A DNA stretch of 64,000 bases from Leptidea sinapis (taxonomy: Eukaryota > Arthropoda > Insecta > Lepidoptera > Pieridae). The stretch spans positions 868,001 through 932,000 of the forward strand of contig NC_066292.1 in assembly GCF_905404315.1 (NCBI RefSeq), in the 5' to 3' direction. Positions 1 to 11,376 of the stretch are shown here, piece by piece (position 1 is the first letter of the stretch; each line of letters opens with the position of its first letter). A program made the translations under genes and the position numbers. The notes under the pieces are model-generated. The model was not told the DNA's origin and did not search any database. It saw only the letters and a program-made list of their open reading frames with translations.

Positions 1-37
1 TAAAATATTTATTTTGTATAATTCACCAACAGCATTA

Positions 38-197
38 ATACGTCCACTGCTGGACAAAGGCCTCCCCCAAAGATCTCCACGACGATCGGTCCTGCGTTGT
101 CTTCATCCAACGTATTCCAACGGTCGTCCATCTTGTGGGGGCCTACCAACACTACGTCTTCCTGTACGTAGTCGCCATTCTAGAACATTTCCACCCC
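38..197 (-). pseudogene. RTE-type retrotransposon, RT C-terminal/3' end fragment
   Basis: On the minus strand this reads as the extreme C-terminus of an RTE-type endonuclease/reverse transcriptase. A VLEWRxRTGRRSVGRPP stretch is followed, after a one-base frame slip, by a RSLGEAFVQQWT ending. The same ending occurs at 9805-10092, 55750-56100 and 63819-64000. It is a 5'-truncated, frameshifted copy with no complete domain. Assignment to the RTE clade is from memory of lepidopteran RTE 3' ends. Confidence 0.7.
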
Positions 198-1522
198 ATA
201 CATATTTAGTATAATGAATTATATGATGTGTGTCAGCAAGGAATACCAATATTTATAACTGTAACTGTTTTGATAGTTTTTATCAATATTATCATGTAAT
301 TTTTTTTTTACAAGCTCACTAAGATACACAAAAGATATAGAGCTATTATAAAAGGGGGAAAGATTGAAATGAATCTTTTATTTATTTAAATAGTTACATC
401 AACAATACATCATTACACAATTAAAATTTCAGCAAGTACACAAGGGATAGTACAAAACAACATGTCTTTACAGGTATAAACAACATATACAATTATTAGT
501 GCAAAAAGAATAATAAAGTTGAACAAAAATGATGATATAAAATGACTTAAATACATTTCTATTATAAAAAAAGAGATTTATAAAATATATAACTAAACAA
601 CAATACAATAATTTACTTAAAATATTTAACTTACATAACTAATATCAAAATATTTTAATGCAGTTGGTTTTAAATTTATTGATATTAACCATAATATGAA
701 AAATATCTATGAATCAAACATATTATGTTAAATATTCGTGTATATTTTACTAAAAAGATTATTGCATCATTTGATTACAATACAGATTGTGTGAGAATTG
801 GTATATCGAAGTGCAACACAACATTAATAAATCATTGGAATGATAATTAGTTCGTAATTGATATACATTAATTATATTTCAATTACGTACGTCAGTTGTC
901 ATGATGAATATGATTTATTTTATACTTTATATTGTTGCTCCTGACGGATATAATTTAATCTTTATAATTTATAATTAGACGTAAATTCAGAAAAACATTT
1001 CAAACCACAATCATGTCGAGTTAAGAACACAAAACTGGTCACTAGATGCATATTAACGGACTGACAAAAAATGGCAGACCTACTGTCACTCTCTAAATGA
1101 CGTCATGACTTAGTAGCCCAATCCACATGAATGAAATACACTAATATTTATTGAACTTTAAACACGAATTCCTTAAAATGTGATAAGCCACAAGGGCTTG
1201 GAACGTTTTTCAGGAACTACGTCCAATTATCTACAGAAAAAAATTGTGAACGTCATAATAGCCACAGTTTACTTTATACAGATGAGTTCTTATAGAACTT
1301 ACCAAATAACCATAAATGTATCTCTGTCTGTCTTTTTATTTTACTAATGTAATTGACATGTCTTTCTGGAGAACTATCTGGTGATAAAATTAGCAGTTAT
1401 ATTGCGGAAATCCATAATTATTTTAATGATATAGATAGGCAGTAAGGTCTTACTTATTAAATAAAATATTTTTAGTGTTTGTGAACTAATCCGAATCAAT
1501 GGAAAATCATAATACACACTCC
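198..1522. other. AT-rich non-coding stretch
   Basis: Very AT-rich sequence with frequent homopolymer runs and stop codons in every frame. I see no coding potential, RNA gene or recognisable repeat in it. Confidence 0.5.
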
Positions 1523-1840
1523 GATTTTACGTTAATGCATGACAATGCGCGTTAACATACAGCTCGGCGAACCAGTCAATACTTGGCAACGGAGAACGTC
1601 CGGGTATTGCCCTGGCCTGCACAATCGCCAGACCTCAACCCTATCGAGCACGCATGGGACATGCTCCAGAGATGTGTTTTGAAGGTCTTGAACGGAGTGA
1701 CAACAACCCAACAGCTGAAGGATTTGCTACAATTCCACTGGGAGCGAATACCGCAAGATGACATAAACAGTCTCATTAATACAATGAATAATCGTTGCCG
1801 AAAATTTCTGAACAGCAGAGGAGGCCATACTTTGTATTAA
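1523..1840 (+). pseudogene. Tc1-like transposase, C-terminal remnant
   Basis: This is the C-terminal third of a Tc1/mariner-superfamily DDE transposase. The frame runs from an MHDNAR motif (second catalytic Asp, codon 1541-1543) through SPDLNPIEHAWD, which carries the catalytic Glu, to a GGHTLY ending and a TAA stop. There are 34 residues between the second Asp and the Glu, as expected for DD34E. An in-frame TAA at 1553-1555, just after the Asp, breaks the frame, and everything upstream of the second catalytic block is missing. It is a different subfamily from the element at 7423-8999, because the linker residues differ widely. It is a dead fragment, and I could not find its terminal inverted repeats. 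Confidence 0.85.
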
Positions 1841-3414
1841 ATTATCCTATTCTTTTACAATAAATTCATTTTCTTTAGAAATTTCATATTGTTAAAAAAT
1901 GTTTAGTTGCTTATGTACCTTAGTTTCTGCAGTATATTCTAATATTGTTAATTTCTGTTACTAAAAGAACTTATAAAGACAACAGCTGTTATTTTTACAC
2001 CATAGGACACTAACAATATTATTTTAAAAATACAATGTTACAATGTGAAAAACCATCCTAAAATTTAAATTAGTACATGTTGCTTAGACTTTTTTGATGT
2101 GTGTACTTTCTACAACATTTTTTGAATATATAAGAATAATATATAAAACATTAGAATTATACTATTATATTCATGTGTTTCCTATGCAGACGTAAATTAT
2201 ATTGGGTTCAAATAGAAAGATTACTATATTTATGAAGATTCTTAAGAAGTTAAGATAGAGAGATAAAAGATTAAGCCGTAGTCACACGACATTTAGTGTT
2301 TTGTAAAAATATCAATTATCAGTATTCGATTATATAACATAAGTTTGAGTTTTGAATTATAGAAATAATTCATCTTGCATTTCTAATCAAAAATATATTG
2401 AATAAATAAATCTATTATATGGTATAATTTATATAATTAATTAGAGTTGTAATTATAACGATGGCAAAATCTGAAGTCTGGAGAAATGTGAAAGCACCAT
2501 GCTTTAAGATTTCTCCTCGGACTAAAAATAAGTCTACCACAATTTACATTATTCTTAATTTTAATAATTTTAATATAACACCAACAACCTGTCAACCAAA
2601 GTCCCTAATGAAAATGAGAGCCTGCTAAGGTCACGAAACGTCTGGTTAAATAAATAATAATAATATAACTTTTAGGCAAAAACTTCAAATTAGACTAAAA
2701 AAGACATTTTTTATGAAACAAGCTCTTCAAAACTATTTATTGCAAACAATATCGATAGTAATTATAATTAAGAAACACGATTGAATGTCACATCACATCT
2801 ATAAACTCAAACTTATATATTTTATTAAGAATCAATGCAGTTACGACACAAATTAAGGAAATTCCTACATTTTATTTGTATTGTATTATCAGGTGCACTT
2901 TTACTCATTTTATTTCGCATCGTAAAATAATGCTAGCAATAATAAAATAATACCTTCTATCTTAAGTAATTTCATTTTTAAAAGTAATAATAAGATTATA
3001 AAAGCTTTGATACTATTGTATACTTGTCACCTAAAGAAAACGGGATGTGTAACTATGATAGAAAATATTAGGATAAGGATAGAACAATATATTTTTAGGA
3101 AATTACTGTTATAATATTTTTTGGTAAGAGTCTTAATATATAATTTACACGTATATTATAATTATACCTACCAACTCTCGTTATAGTAGGAAATGATAGG
3201 AGTGGAGTCCTAAACAATTCCACCATGAATGTCGGTAAGGACTGACTCGTCTCACGATGCCGCCGCAAGCTATGAAATTGAAGCAAGTATAACGTAAATT
3301 GCAACGTAACTAAATAAGGCATTCTTAACAATATATGTTGCATATGCTGCAACTTATGCTAAATTACTATGATTATATTTCGTCTACTAAATATAAATTT
3401 CTTACGTTATTCAT
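1841..3414. other. AT-rich non-coding stretch
   Basis: No gene seen. At about 2580-2660 there is a short segment ending in AACGTCTGGTTAAATAAATA. It resembles a segment near 18295-18355 (AACGTCGGGTTAACTAAATA), so it is probably a piece of a dispersed repeat. The rest is featureless AT-rich sequence. Confidence 0.4.
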
Positions 3415-3600
3415 TGCTCGCTTGTCCACCGAAATAGGCCTCCTCTATCCAGTCCCACAATCTTTTAGAAATCATCTTCCCATCGTATGTCTCTCTCTCT
3501 ATATTTCTTTTTCATCACTCTATACTATCTTTTGTCCATTTATGTTTTTTGCTTCTCATCACATGTCCTGCCCATCGCCATTTTAGCTATTTAACTGTTT
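3415..3600 (-). pseudogene. Old RTE-type RT C-terminal remnant
   Basis: The minus strand gives KWRWAGHVMRSKKHKWTKDS, the conserved RWAGH block found near the C-terminus of RTE-type polyproteins. After stops and a frame change it gives RWEDDF, the equivalent of the family's RWTDD block. Several stops and frameshifts make it a badly decayed copy. The order and spacing of the two blocks support the call. Confidence 0.55.
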
Positions 3601-4960
3601 TTTCCTAACTTTCCATTTCTATTTTCTTTCTTATGTTATTCTTACTTCATCTTGCTTTCTTATTTTCAACAATAACAACGGAGAGAAAGTTAGTAGTCGG
3701 TCATTATATTTTTATTCAATATTTTTATTACTAAAGTTACGGTACTACTAAACCTTCACGGTATATGGTACGTTAAAGGGCCGCCGCGTTCTCGAAAACA
3801 AAAAACTTTTCAAAGCCGAATCTTAAAAGGCGCCTAAGTCCTGGCTTATGGTTTTTAACATCGTTAAGTTATTGCCAATAAAATAAAGCTACTATAAGTA
3901 TATTAAGTAAATCCCAGGGAGTTTCATGTTATTTGAGATTTAATAATAAAATTTTACGCAAAGAACTGACTTTATTGCGCTATTTATTTTAATTTATTAC
4001 ATTTCGTTGTGGTTTTACTTCTTCAGACAGTCTCGTCACGTAGTATGAAATAATATTTTTTATGCTTTTCTCAATAATTATTTTTCACTTCTTTTATGAC
4101 AGCTATAAAATAACAGTTATTCTTTGCAATATTTCACCAATCTTAACTTTTGGCTAGTGTAAGCAAACATTTAGTCCAATGTTATGTAGAATTAAATAAT
4201 AATATAATATAATTAATTTAAACTGCTTAGTTAAATTCTATAATTATGTGTCAGAACATTGATTTGAAAGTAAAATTTACGTTCACGTGATAAGCGTTAA
4301 ATACTTAGCTCTTATAAAATCAAAATGTCTTATTCTTAACAATGTTTATTTCTTAATATAACGGATATAAAGTAAATTAAATTATTACAGTTATCATTTT
4401 TTTAAGCTAACTTCTATAAACATCACATAAATCACGAAATAAAATGTTATTATATTCGTAAACTACAATTATTTTAAAATACAACTCTTTTAAATTCTGT
4501 CTATAGATTACCACCTGCTGCTCGCCATATATTATTTAATCTGACACAGTTTACCTTCCCTCCCTTTCTAATAAGCTTTTTAACATGTCGTGTTAGTTGT
4601 ACTCAAATCTTGTAAGTTAAATTAAAACCACTTCCTGTCGTACGATAGGGCTCAACTTTGGAATATTTAAGTACCTTCGGTGACAGTGCAATACTACTGT
4701 ATAGTAGTGCTGGCTGATGATGGAGTTGGAAGGTTGGAAGTGGAACTTCTAACTAAACAATACAAACTCATTTATTTTGAATTCCTTTGCCACATTTAAC
4801 AAAGTTTGGTGCTGGAAAATTTCCTGCTCCTGATACATTAAGAACAAAGTAAATTCTGTTCGAATTTCAAAATGAAACATTAAAAGCGACTTCTTTAGAT
4901 GTAAGACTTCCTCCTACATAGCCTCTACTGATTTAGTAAGTCTATATCACTAACCTCTAC
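3601..4960. other. AT-rich non-coding stretch
   Basis: No open frame, RNA gene or recognisable repeat. A slightly GC-richer patch near 3775-3845 carries no motif I know. Confidence 0.4.
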
Positions 4961-5353
4961 TATATACCACTGGACTTGTGGCTGTCAAAGTGGTTTAGAG
5001 CCTGTTTGATATTCGCCATTTTGGCGCTGTTGGTCATGTAGCGAGAGTCTGCGGTACTAAAACTAGTGATGACAACCTCAGCGAAAATCGATAGGTGGTG
5101 GGAAACTATTTACAAAAAAATGTCCACTTTATAACGTTGATTTTTGAAGTATAAATAACACGGAAAACGAACGAAATTAATTCAAAATACTTCAGAGTAT
5201 TGTACGTTTCTTCGCAGCCATTTGTAGTATACGTCAAAATCAGTTATTTGGACGCTCGCGAGTGGTGCTACAAATAGACACAAAAAAATTTCTGTCAAAC
5301 TTAATTATGGAACAGCCTGTCCAGTGGTTTTTATTCAAGGTCAGTGGTCTATA
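4961..5353. mobile_element. Candidate MITE with imperfect 18-bp terminal inverted repeats
   Basis: The segment starts TATATACCACTGGACTTG (4961-4978) and ends with a sequence (5336-5353) whose reverse complement is TATAGACCACTGACCTTG. The two match at 15 of 18 positions. The interior is non-coding and slightly GC-richer than the flanks. A further copy of the CCACTGGAC core lies inverted at about 5316-5328, just inside the right end. The size (393 bp) and lack of coding fit a non-autonomous DNA transposon. I cannot assign the superfamily, and the target duplication is uncertain (possibly TATA). Confidence 0.45.
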
Positions 5354-7420
5354 AACATAAACTTAAAGCTAAAAACTAGAGCCTATATAATAAACTCAAA
5401 TTAATTTTCTGAGTAAAATAATTATAAAATTTAATCAAAAGTGGTAATAAATACAACTATAATCGCTTTATTCTATTGAAACGTAATAAGCCTACTTACT
5501 ACCTTCTCAAATGTATGATATTAATTAAACAAATATAGGGTTACTGGAGTTAGTCGTAGAAGAAAAAGAAAATGTTTATTCCGTAACTCGCTCCTATAAC
5601 GGTGATATTTTAAACAATGCTAATAAATCAAAACATTATTTTAATGACTAACGAGTTTGTTTAATTTATTCTTTTATAATTTAATTCAGCTGTAAATCTG
5701 CAGTGTACATATACGAGTATTAAGCCAATTATGTTCGCTAAAATTTGCTCGAATTTGAATATTCCAACATAACTTCGACTCAACAAAGTTTTGGCTTATA
5801 TTTTCTTCATTAACTGTTGGTATGCCAATACAAAGATTACTCGAGTGCTGTAAACTTGTATTCCTGTTGACTTTCTATGTTAATTTGAATGCGGAACGGA
5901 GGCGAATAACGTTATGTTAATTGCGTGAATTTCGTTTAGCACGGAACGGGTTGAAACTTAAAATGGATTTACTTGCGTACGAATTAGTACATATGAGCAC
6001 AAAACAAAACTTTAAAATTTGTTTTTCCATCACTAAATAAATAATACTTAATTTATAATACAATATTTTACAATGTAATTTGTATTAGTTTTCTACACTT
6101 CGTATCAATGAAAGCTTTTACGATGGCAAAACTTATATACCCAAAAACATTATTGAAAAAGGTTCTTATATTTTTGCATTCCATAATAATATATTTAATT
6201 ATTATTTTTTTTTATTTAGTCTCTAATTCAAAATTTGTTGAAATCATTTCAATCCTCAGCAAGCGGAATATTTTGAAATTTTGAATTAAATTAATTTTAA
6301 TATCAATCATCAATAAAAAGATCAAGTAGGTATATTAGATATTATTGTGTTGGGCGTAATGTTACTCTTTGAATGAATGAATATTGGAGTGATTTGAACT
6401 CTTATTTCTTTTCTCGAACTGAAATAATCCTCCCAGATCGAAGTAAAAGTTTGAGAAAAACTAATGAAAAATGTTTTTGGTCAATCTTAAGGTTTCAGTC
6501 TTTTTTCTTGATAAAATTAATTTGACGAACTAAACTCTTCCGTTTACAATTCACTGACTTAATTTCAATATTGTAAGAACTATTGAATAAACATGGTAAT
6601 TTTTTTATTTTATTTATTTATTATATCTATATACAAAATATCAGATCAACTTCGCCCAGTTTTAGTTTTTATATAGAATAAAACTTAATGAATCTAATCA
6701 GTTCAATGCCATTAAATTTTTTATTTCGATTGATGAAAAATTTTCTTTGATTTTCAACCGAGTCTAAAAATGGAAGATGTTTTCAATTCGTTTGTATTAG
6801 ACATAACGAAATGAATAAACCTTTATTTATGTGTTACCTTCTAACTCTAGCATTTATGAAGTGTTATAGATTATCTTTTTATTTGAAAGAAAAAAATATC
6901 AATATTATATAAATACATGTAGCGAAGTGGGTAGAGAACATATCGTGGATACAATCATTGTTAGCCGCAATATTTTTTAAATTATAGAAATATCCGAAAT
7001 TTAGTAAGAATCAGCTGCTTTAATATTTATTTAATTACTATTATAATAGTCATCTAAATTCATCTTTTATTCGTCTCCCTTAGAAAACAAGACTTGAACA
7101 TTAAATAAAAAAATACTGAAAATACCTGATGTTCTAGTTTCAATTTTTTGGTTATATTAATAGCTTGATGACGATGATGATGAAATGTTTTGTGAAATTT
7201 TAAATATTAATTTTTTTTCTAAAAAATGTAAGCCATGAATAAATGTAAATTCTTCAAGGTTTTAATGAAATAAAAAAGGGATGAAAATTATGTACAGATC
7301 AAAAAATCCCATCCACCCGCGATATTTAAGACGGTCTCTTGGGTCTTGAAAAGATTAAAGTTAAGAAAACTTATTGCGAAGCATTTTGATAGACGAACTG
7401 TACAAGCTATTTCAATTATA
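5354..7420. other. AT-rich non-coding stretch
   Basis: About 2 kb of AT-rich DNA with no frame, RNA gene or repeat family that I can recognise. Confidence 0.45.
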
Positions 7421-7422
7421 TA

Positions 7423-7445
7423 CTAGTCAAAACAAAATAAGGGCC
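7423..7445. repeat. Left terminal inverted repeat of the Tc1-like element
   Basis: This 23-bp end is inverted relative to 8977-8999 with one mismatch. It directly abuts a TA dinucleotide at 7421-7422. Confidence 0.9.
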
Positions 7446-7675
7446 GTTTAAATACGTTTTTACAGTATTCTCATGAATTCTTGAGGTTTAAAGGTTGATC
7501 AATGTTTCAGTTGGATAAATTGATTGATTTTTATTGTAGACAGCATAAAATAATGATGCATTCCATTAAAAAAAGAAATTTGCTCCACTTTTTCTAAAAA
7601 TTGACATTTTTGCAAAAATAATTAGTGAGGAAAAAAATTCTGAAAAAAAAAATGTTTCTTGATTTATGACTTTCC

Positions 7676-8710
7676 TCAATATCTAGTATGCCGTCCTCGA
7701 TTACTAATGCACTCTTGAAGCCTAGAAGGTACATTCTCCACCAGGTGAACCACTGTTTCTTGAGGAATTTGTTCCCAGCTTGATTTCAAAACGTTTATAA
7801 GCTGTCTTTCATTGTGCACGGGTTGGTTTGTGCTTCGAACACTGCATTTCAGTAAATCCCACATGTGTTTAATGGGATTTAGATCCGAACTGTTTGCAGG
7901 CCAGGCCAACACCTGTATACCAGCCTCCTCTAGGGCTTCTCTGGTGACCCTAGCTGTATGAGCGCGAGCATTATCGTGCATCAGATGGAATCTTGCGCCG
8001 ATTCTATGTGCATATGAGACCACATGGGGTCTTATGACCTCCTCGATGTAACGTTGAGCTGTTATTGTGCCTTCGCTTAGAATTACCAGCTCGGTTCTGC
8101 CTGACATAGAGATTCCTCCCCATACCATAACATTGGGGCCCCCAAATCTGTCACTATCATGGATGCAAGCATCCGAAAATCGCTCACCTTCACGCCTCCA
8201 GACCCTAATGCGACGGTCATCACTAAAAAAATTAACTTTGCAATCATCCGTAAACAATACAGTCCTCCAATCATTCATATCCCACGCCAGATGCTGCCTT
8301 GCGAATGACAATCGGTTTGCACGATGAGCACTTGTTAATGGTATCTGCACTACATGTCTCCTGGAGAACTGCTGGTCTTCGTGTAAACGATTTCTAATAG
8401 TTTGATCACTAACACGTGTAACGGTCGCCTGCTGCAAACGGTTTTGTAACGAACGGGCTGTTATACAGCGTTCTCTACGCGCAGTCAAGCGCACGTAGCG
8501 GTCCTCCTGTGCTGTAGTTGCTCGAACTCTGCCAGATCCCCGTCTCCTGGTTAGTCTCCCAGTCTCTTGAAAACGATTCCAAGCATTCTGGATCGCTCGC
8601 CGGGAAAAACCCAGCTGCAACGCCACAGAACGCTGCGAATGGCCTTCTTGAAGCAATGTTACGGCCCTAGTTACGGTTGGCAAGTCCATATGACTTCGAA
8701 TTCTCCGCAT
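7676..8710 (-). CDS. Tc1-like transposase, catalytic Glu replaced by Lys (DD34K)
   Basis: This 344-codon uninterrupted frame encodes a DDE transposase of the Tc1 family, whose members cut and paste the element at TA sites. Residues about 8-55 form a first helix-turn-helix (EGHSQRSVALQLGFSRRAI). A basic GRP-like linker (about 52-64) and a second HTH (about 70-115) follow. The DDE domain begins near 150. The first catalytic Asp is D155 (LFTDDCKVNF) and the second is D246 (LMHDNARAHT). The block that normally reads NPIEH reads NPIKH, putting Lys281 where the catalytic Glu should be, exactly 34 residues after D246. The codon at 7868-7870 is AAA on the coding strand, one transition from GAA. Length is normal for Tc1 (about 340 residues). 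The first ATG is used; a second Met at residue 8 is also possible. The rest is intact, which suggests recent inactivation. Confidence 0.92.
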   Translation of the reverse strand: MRRIRSHMDLPTVTRAVTLLQEGHSQRSVALQLGFSRRAIQNAWNRFQETGRLTRRRGSGRVRATTAQEDRYVRLTARRERCITARSLQNRLQQATVTRVSDQTIRNRLHEDQQFSRRHVVQIPLTSAHRANRLSFARQHLAWDMNDWRTVLFTDDCKVNFFSDDRRIRVWRREGERFSDACIHDSDRFGGPNVMVWGGISMSGRTELVILSEGTITAQRYIEEVIRPHVVSYAHRIGARFHLMHDNARAHTARVTREALEEAGIQVLAWPANSSDLNPIKHMWDLLKCSVRSTNQPVHNERQLINVLKSSWEQIPQETVVHLVENVPSRLQECISNRGRHTRY

Positions 8711-8976
8711 AACTTTTTTAAAAGGTTAATTCAGCCAACAGTCAAACGAAACTTACAGTGTTCCTGAGAGAATCGTCAATTTGACTGAGTTGAAATCCGT
8801 CTTAAAATCGGGTAGAATCAAGTGGTTGCAATAAATTATCTAAAACTACCCACTTTAAACAATTATGCGGCTCAAAAAAAGTGTGTAAACAAATAAGGTA
8901 ACACCACAATAAAGTATCAGCTACTTGAGAATGCATAAAAAACAAATTATCGCTAGCGAGGCCAAAAAAATCAAGT

Positions 8977-8999
8977 GGCCCTTATTTTGTTTTGACCAG
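8977..8999. repeat. Right terminal inverted repeat of the Tc1-like element
   Basis: Inverted partner of 7423-7445 with 22 of 23 positions matching. It is followed by TA at 9000-9001. It is the transposase-proximal (5') end of the element. Confidence 0.9.
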
Positions 9000-9001
9000 T
9001 A

Positions 9002-9804
9002 TATATTAAAGCTACATTAGTACAAGATTTTGAAGTAAAAACTTCTATAGCGGCGCTGAGTACTTTTCTTGGGTTAGTATAAAATGTTAAACTCGCGTCA
9101 GGATACGTGACCTGATCGTAAATTCGTAAGAAAATCGTTGAAATAATGGATGAAAGTTGAATTTACTGAAAGATAAACTTTTTAATGTAAAATAATTGTA
9201 ATAATTCTGAAGTGTTAATTTTTTATGTAATATAAATTGTTATTATTGTGTACGATAGCGCAATAAATGAATATTGTATGTTAACCACATAAATGCTAGT
9301 ACTTTTATACTGATAAATAAAGCAATTCGTGCAAAATTATTCCCTGATCATTCCAAAATATTCAAAAATGCACAACTTTAATGTTCAAGTTATTTCTGCC
9401 GGCACTCCCGGAGTTAACAATCTGGTATTTTTTCTTATTTTATAAATTCAGTATTCGTTATATAAGTAAGTTATAACGAATGGCATAGTATATCATCGTC
9501 AAATTTGAGGATGATATACTATTGATATCATTTTTGTTTTTCTGAGGATTTATTTTCCTTTAGATCGTAATTCACTCGGTGAGTGCTTGGGTTATTTATA
9601 ACATTAGAAAAATCTACGCATAAATTTCTATGCACAATTGATCAAGTATCTATTGAATATTGAAAAATAGTGCCGATTGCACTTCTACTAATAACACATA
9701 ATATTAATAAACGCAAAGTAAAATTTTGCCAAGTTTCAACCTTTGTCACTACAGAATTACATGACAGGGATTTCATTTAAAAATAATTAATATTTACAAT
9801 TTAA
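9002..9804. other. AT-rich non-coding stretch
   Basis: No gene seen. It contains one short hairpin, listed separately at 9485-9522. Confidence 0.4.
9485..9522. repeat. Perfect 13-bp stem hairpin
   Basis: The arms ATAGTATATCATC (9485-9497) and its exact reverse complement (9510-9522) enclose a 12-base loop. No role is evident. AT-rich DNA makes short hairpins common, but a perfect 13-bp stem is somewhat unusual. Confidence 0.6.
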
Positions 9805-10092
9805 TTTCAGACTTGAGGAGATCCGTAAGAGAAGCAATGTTTCCAACATAGTCCAAATAATTGCGAAACTGAAGCGGCAGTGGGCAGGGCACATAGTTTG
9901 ACTGACAGATGGCCGTTGGGACAGTAAAGTCCTCGAATGACGACCACGTACCGGAAGTGTTGGTAGGCCCCCACAAGATGGACCGACGAGGGCAGAGGCA
10001 GTTAGATGAGGGCAGCGCAGGACCGATCGTCGTGGAAATCTTTGGTGGAGGCATTTGTCGTCTTCCGGCTGATGTTGTTGATGATGAATATT
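9805..10092 (+). pseudogene. RTE-type RT C-terminal/3' end fragment
   Basis: Plus-strand remnant of the RTE family seen at 55750-56100. Recognisable blocks are LRRSVREA-like residues, AKLKRQWAGHI (with a stop soon after), VLE, RTGSVGRPPQDG and a terminal KSLVEAFV region. It runs into a GAT/GTT-rich tail at about 10072-10088. There are several frame changes and stops. The best open piece on the opposite strand is only an antisense shadow. Confidence 0.7.
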
Positions 10093-11269
10093 TACCACTT
10101 TTTAAATAATATTTAACATACTTTGACACTACAAGATATGATATAATAGTTACTATTATTGTTTGCTTTGACTAACATTGGTTCCTATCTCCGTGTGAAT
10201 ATCTCGCATTCTATGTAAATAACATTGTTAGCACGGTCCACGGATAGTTATGCAAAGGTATGTCACAAATGTTTGAAACAGATTATCTCATAAATTACTT
10301 GATTGTTTGGGGCAGTCTAGCATATAATTATGTTTTATTGTTTTAAATACAACATAATATGTCAAAATATAATTAAAAATATTATTCAATACCCATCAAT
10401 ATGTTGTAAATTAGGCTTAAATTCCATAGTCTTAAGTGACCTATTCTTCTAGATATTGGGTCTACTGCACAGTTTAAAATATTTATATTTCAACCAAGCA
10501 CGTATTACAATTGTTTTTCTGTTTGCAACATATAGTTTCTTACGGCAAGGGAGCCTTCATTTTTTCTTGAATCCTTAATGAACATAAACACGATTAACAA
10601 TTTCTTTGTGTCCTCGCGCGCTTAAGCATTGCTTTAATTACCGTGATTGGATTTAATATTGATAATTACTTAACCACTTAAATTATGACTCTCCAACTTA
10701 TTGACGAGAATTAAATTTGCAAGTTTTATTGATTGTATATTATATAGATCGTAACTTAGAGGATTTTTTGCTTTATTTCAGAGTTACCAAATAATATGTA
10801 ATCATAGTCTGTGTTGCATCATCATCTTTACATAATATTCTAAAAGGGCTTAAAGTATGAAATTACCGTTTCATATTATATGTATTGTTTTGGAATAGTG
10901 TTTTTGATGTCGGTTCTTTTTTGTTAAAAAAATTTTTTAGATTTTTAGTTAATTTGACGTACACTAACTAACAATTTGTCTAAATATGTGTATAAATAAG
11001 ATTCGGCCCATCGTTATATCGTTAATTTGCTCCTACGAATTGAAGAGTTCCGTTACTTTGTCATGGATTCCGTAATCAGAACTTAACTAAACTCTCACCA
11101 AACTATCTTTGAAGTATATCCTTTCCAATAAAAAAGAATCATCGAAATATGTTGGCGCGATATTGAGTTATTCCTAAATTTATCATCCACTTTGTTATTT
11201 ATTTATTTATTTTATTTAATATTTTTAAGAAAGCCAACAGCTGGTTTTACATACATTAAAATAATTAAT
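10093..11269. other. AT-rich non-coding stretch
   Basis: No gene seen. Around 10885-10950 a GTTTTTGATGTCGGTTCTTT-type segment resembles pieces at 23395-23425 and 60255-60275, a low-complexity fragment common to several repeat tails here. Confidence 0.4.
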
Positions 11270-11376
11270 AAACATTATCAAAATCGGTTCACCCAGTCGA
11301 AAGTTTTATGGTAATAAACATAAAAAAAATATCGATGAATTGAGAACCTCCTCCTTTTTTGAAGTCGGTTAAAAAT
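11270..11376 (+). repeat. Dispersed repeat end with TTGAAGTCGGTTAAA
   Basis: Contains CAAAATCGGTTCACCCAGTC, then a T-rich end TTTTTTGAAGTCGGTTAAAA. I recognise this combination as a frequent dispersed repeat terminus in Lepidoptera. It is 5'-truncated, and I cannot name the parent element. A weaker piece (AAATCGGTTAAGCCATTTAA) sits at about 19932-19952. Confidence 0.5.

Larger units (their letters stand above)
7423..8999 (-). mobile_element. Complete Tc1-like DNA transposon (1577 bp)
   Basis: Terminal inverted repeats of 23 bp bound the element. The left reads CTAGTCAAAACAAAATAAGG and onward; the reverse complement of the right differs only at the third base. TA dinucleotides flank both ends (7421-7422 and 9000-9001), the target-site duplication typical of Tc1/mariner elements. 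One transposase gene lies inside on the minus strand. Size and layout match a canonical autonomous Tc1 element. The transposase has a substituted catalytic residue, so the copy is probably unable to move itself but could be mobilised in trans because both ends are intact. Confidence 0.93.

Noticed and set aside
14..214. 66-codon plus-strand open frame
   Set aside because: Antisense shadow of an RTE C-terminal fragment on the minus strand.
8067..8767. Plus-strand frames across the Tc1 element
   Set aside because: Antisense shadows of the 344-codon transposase.
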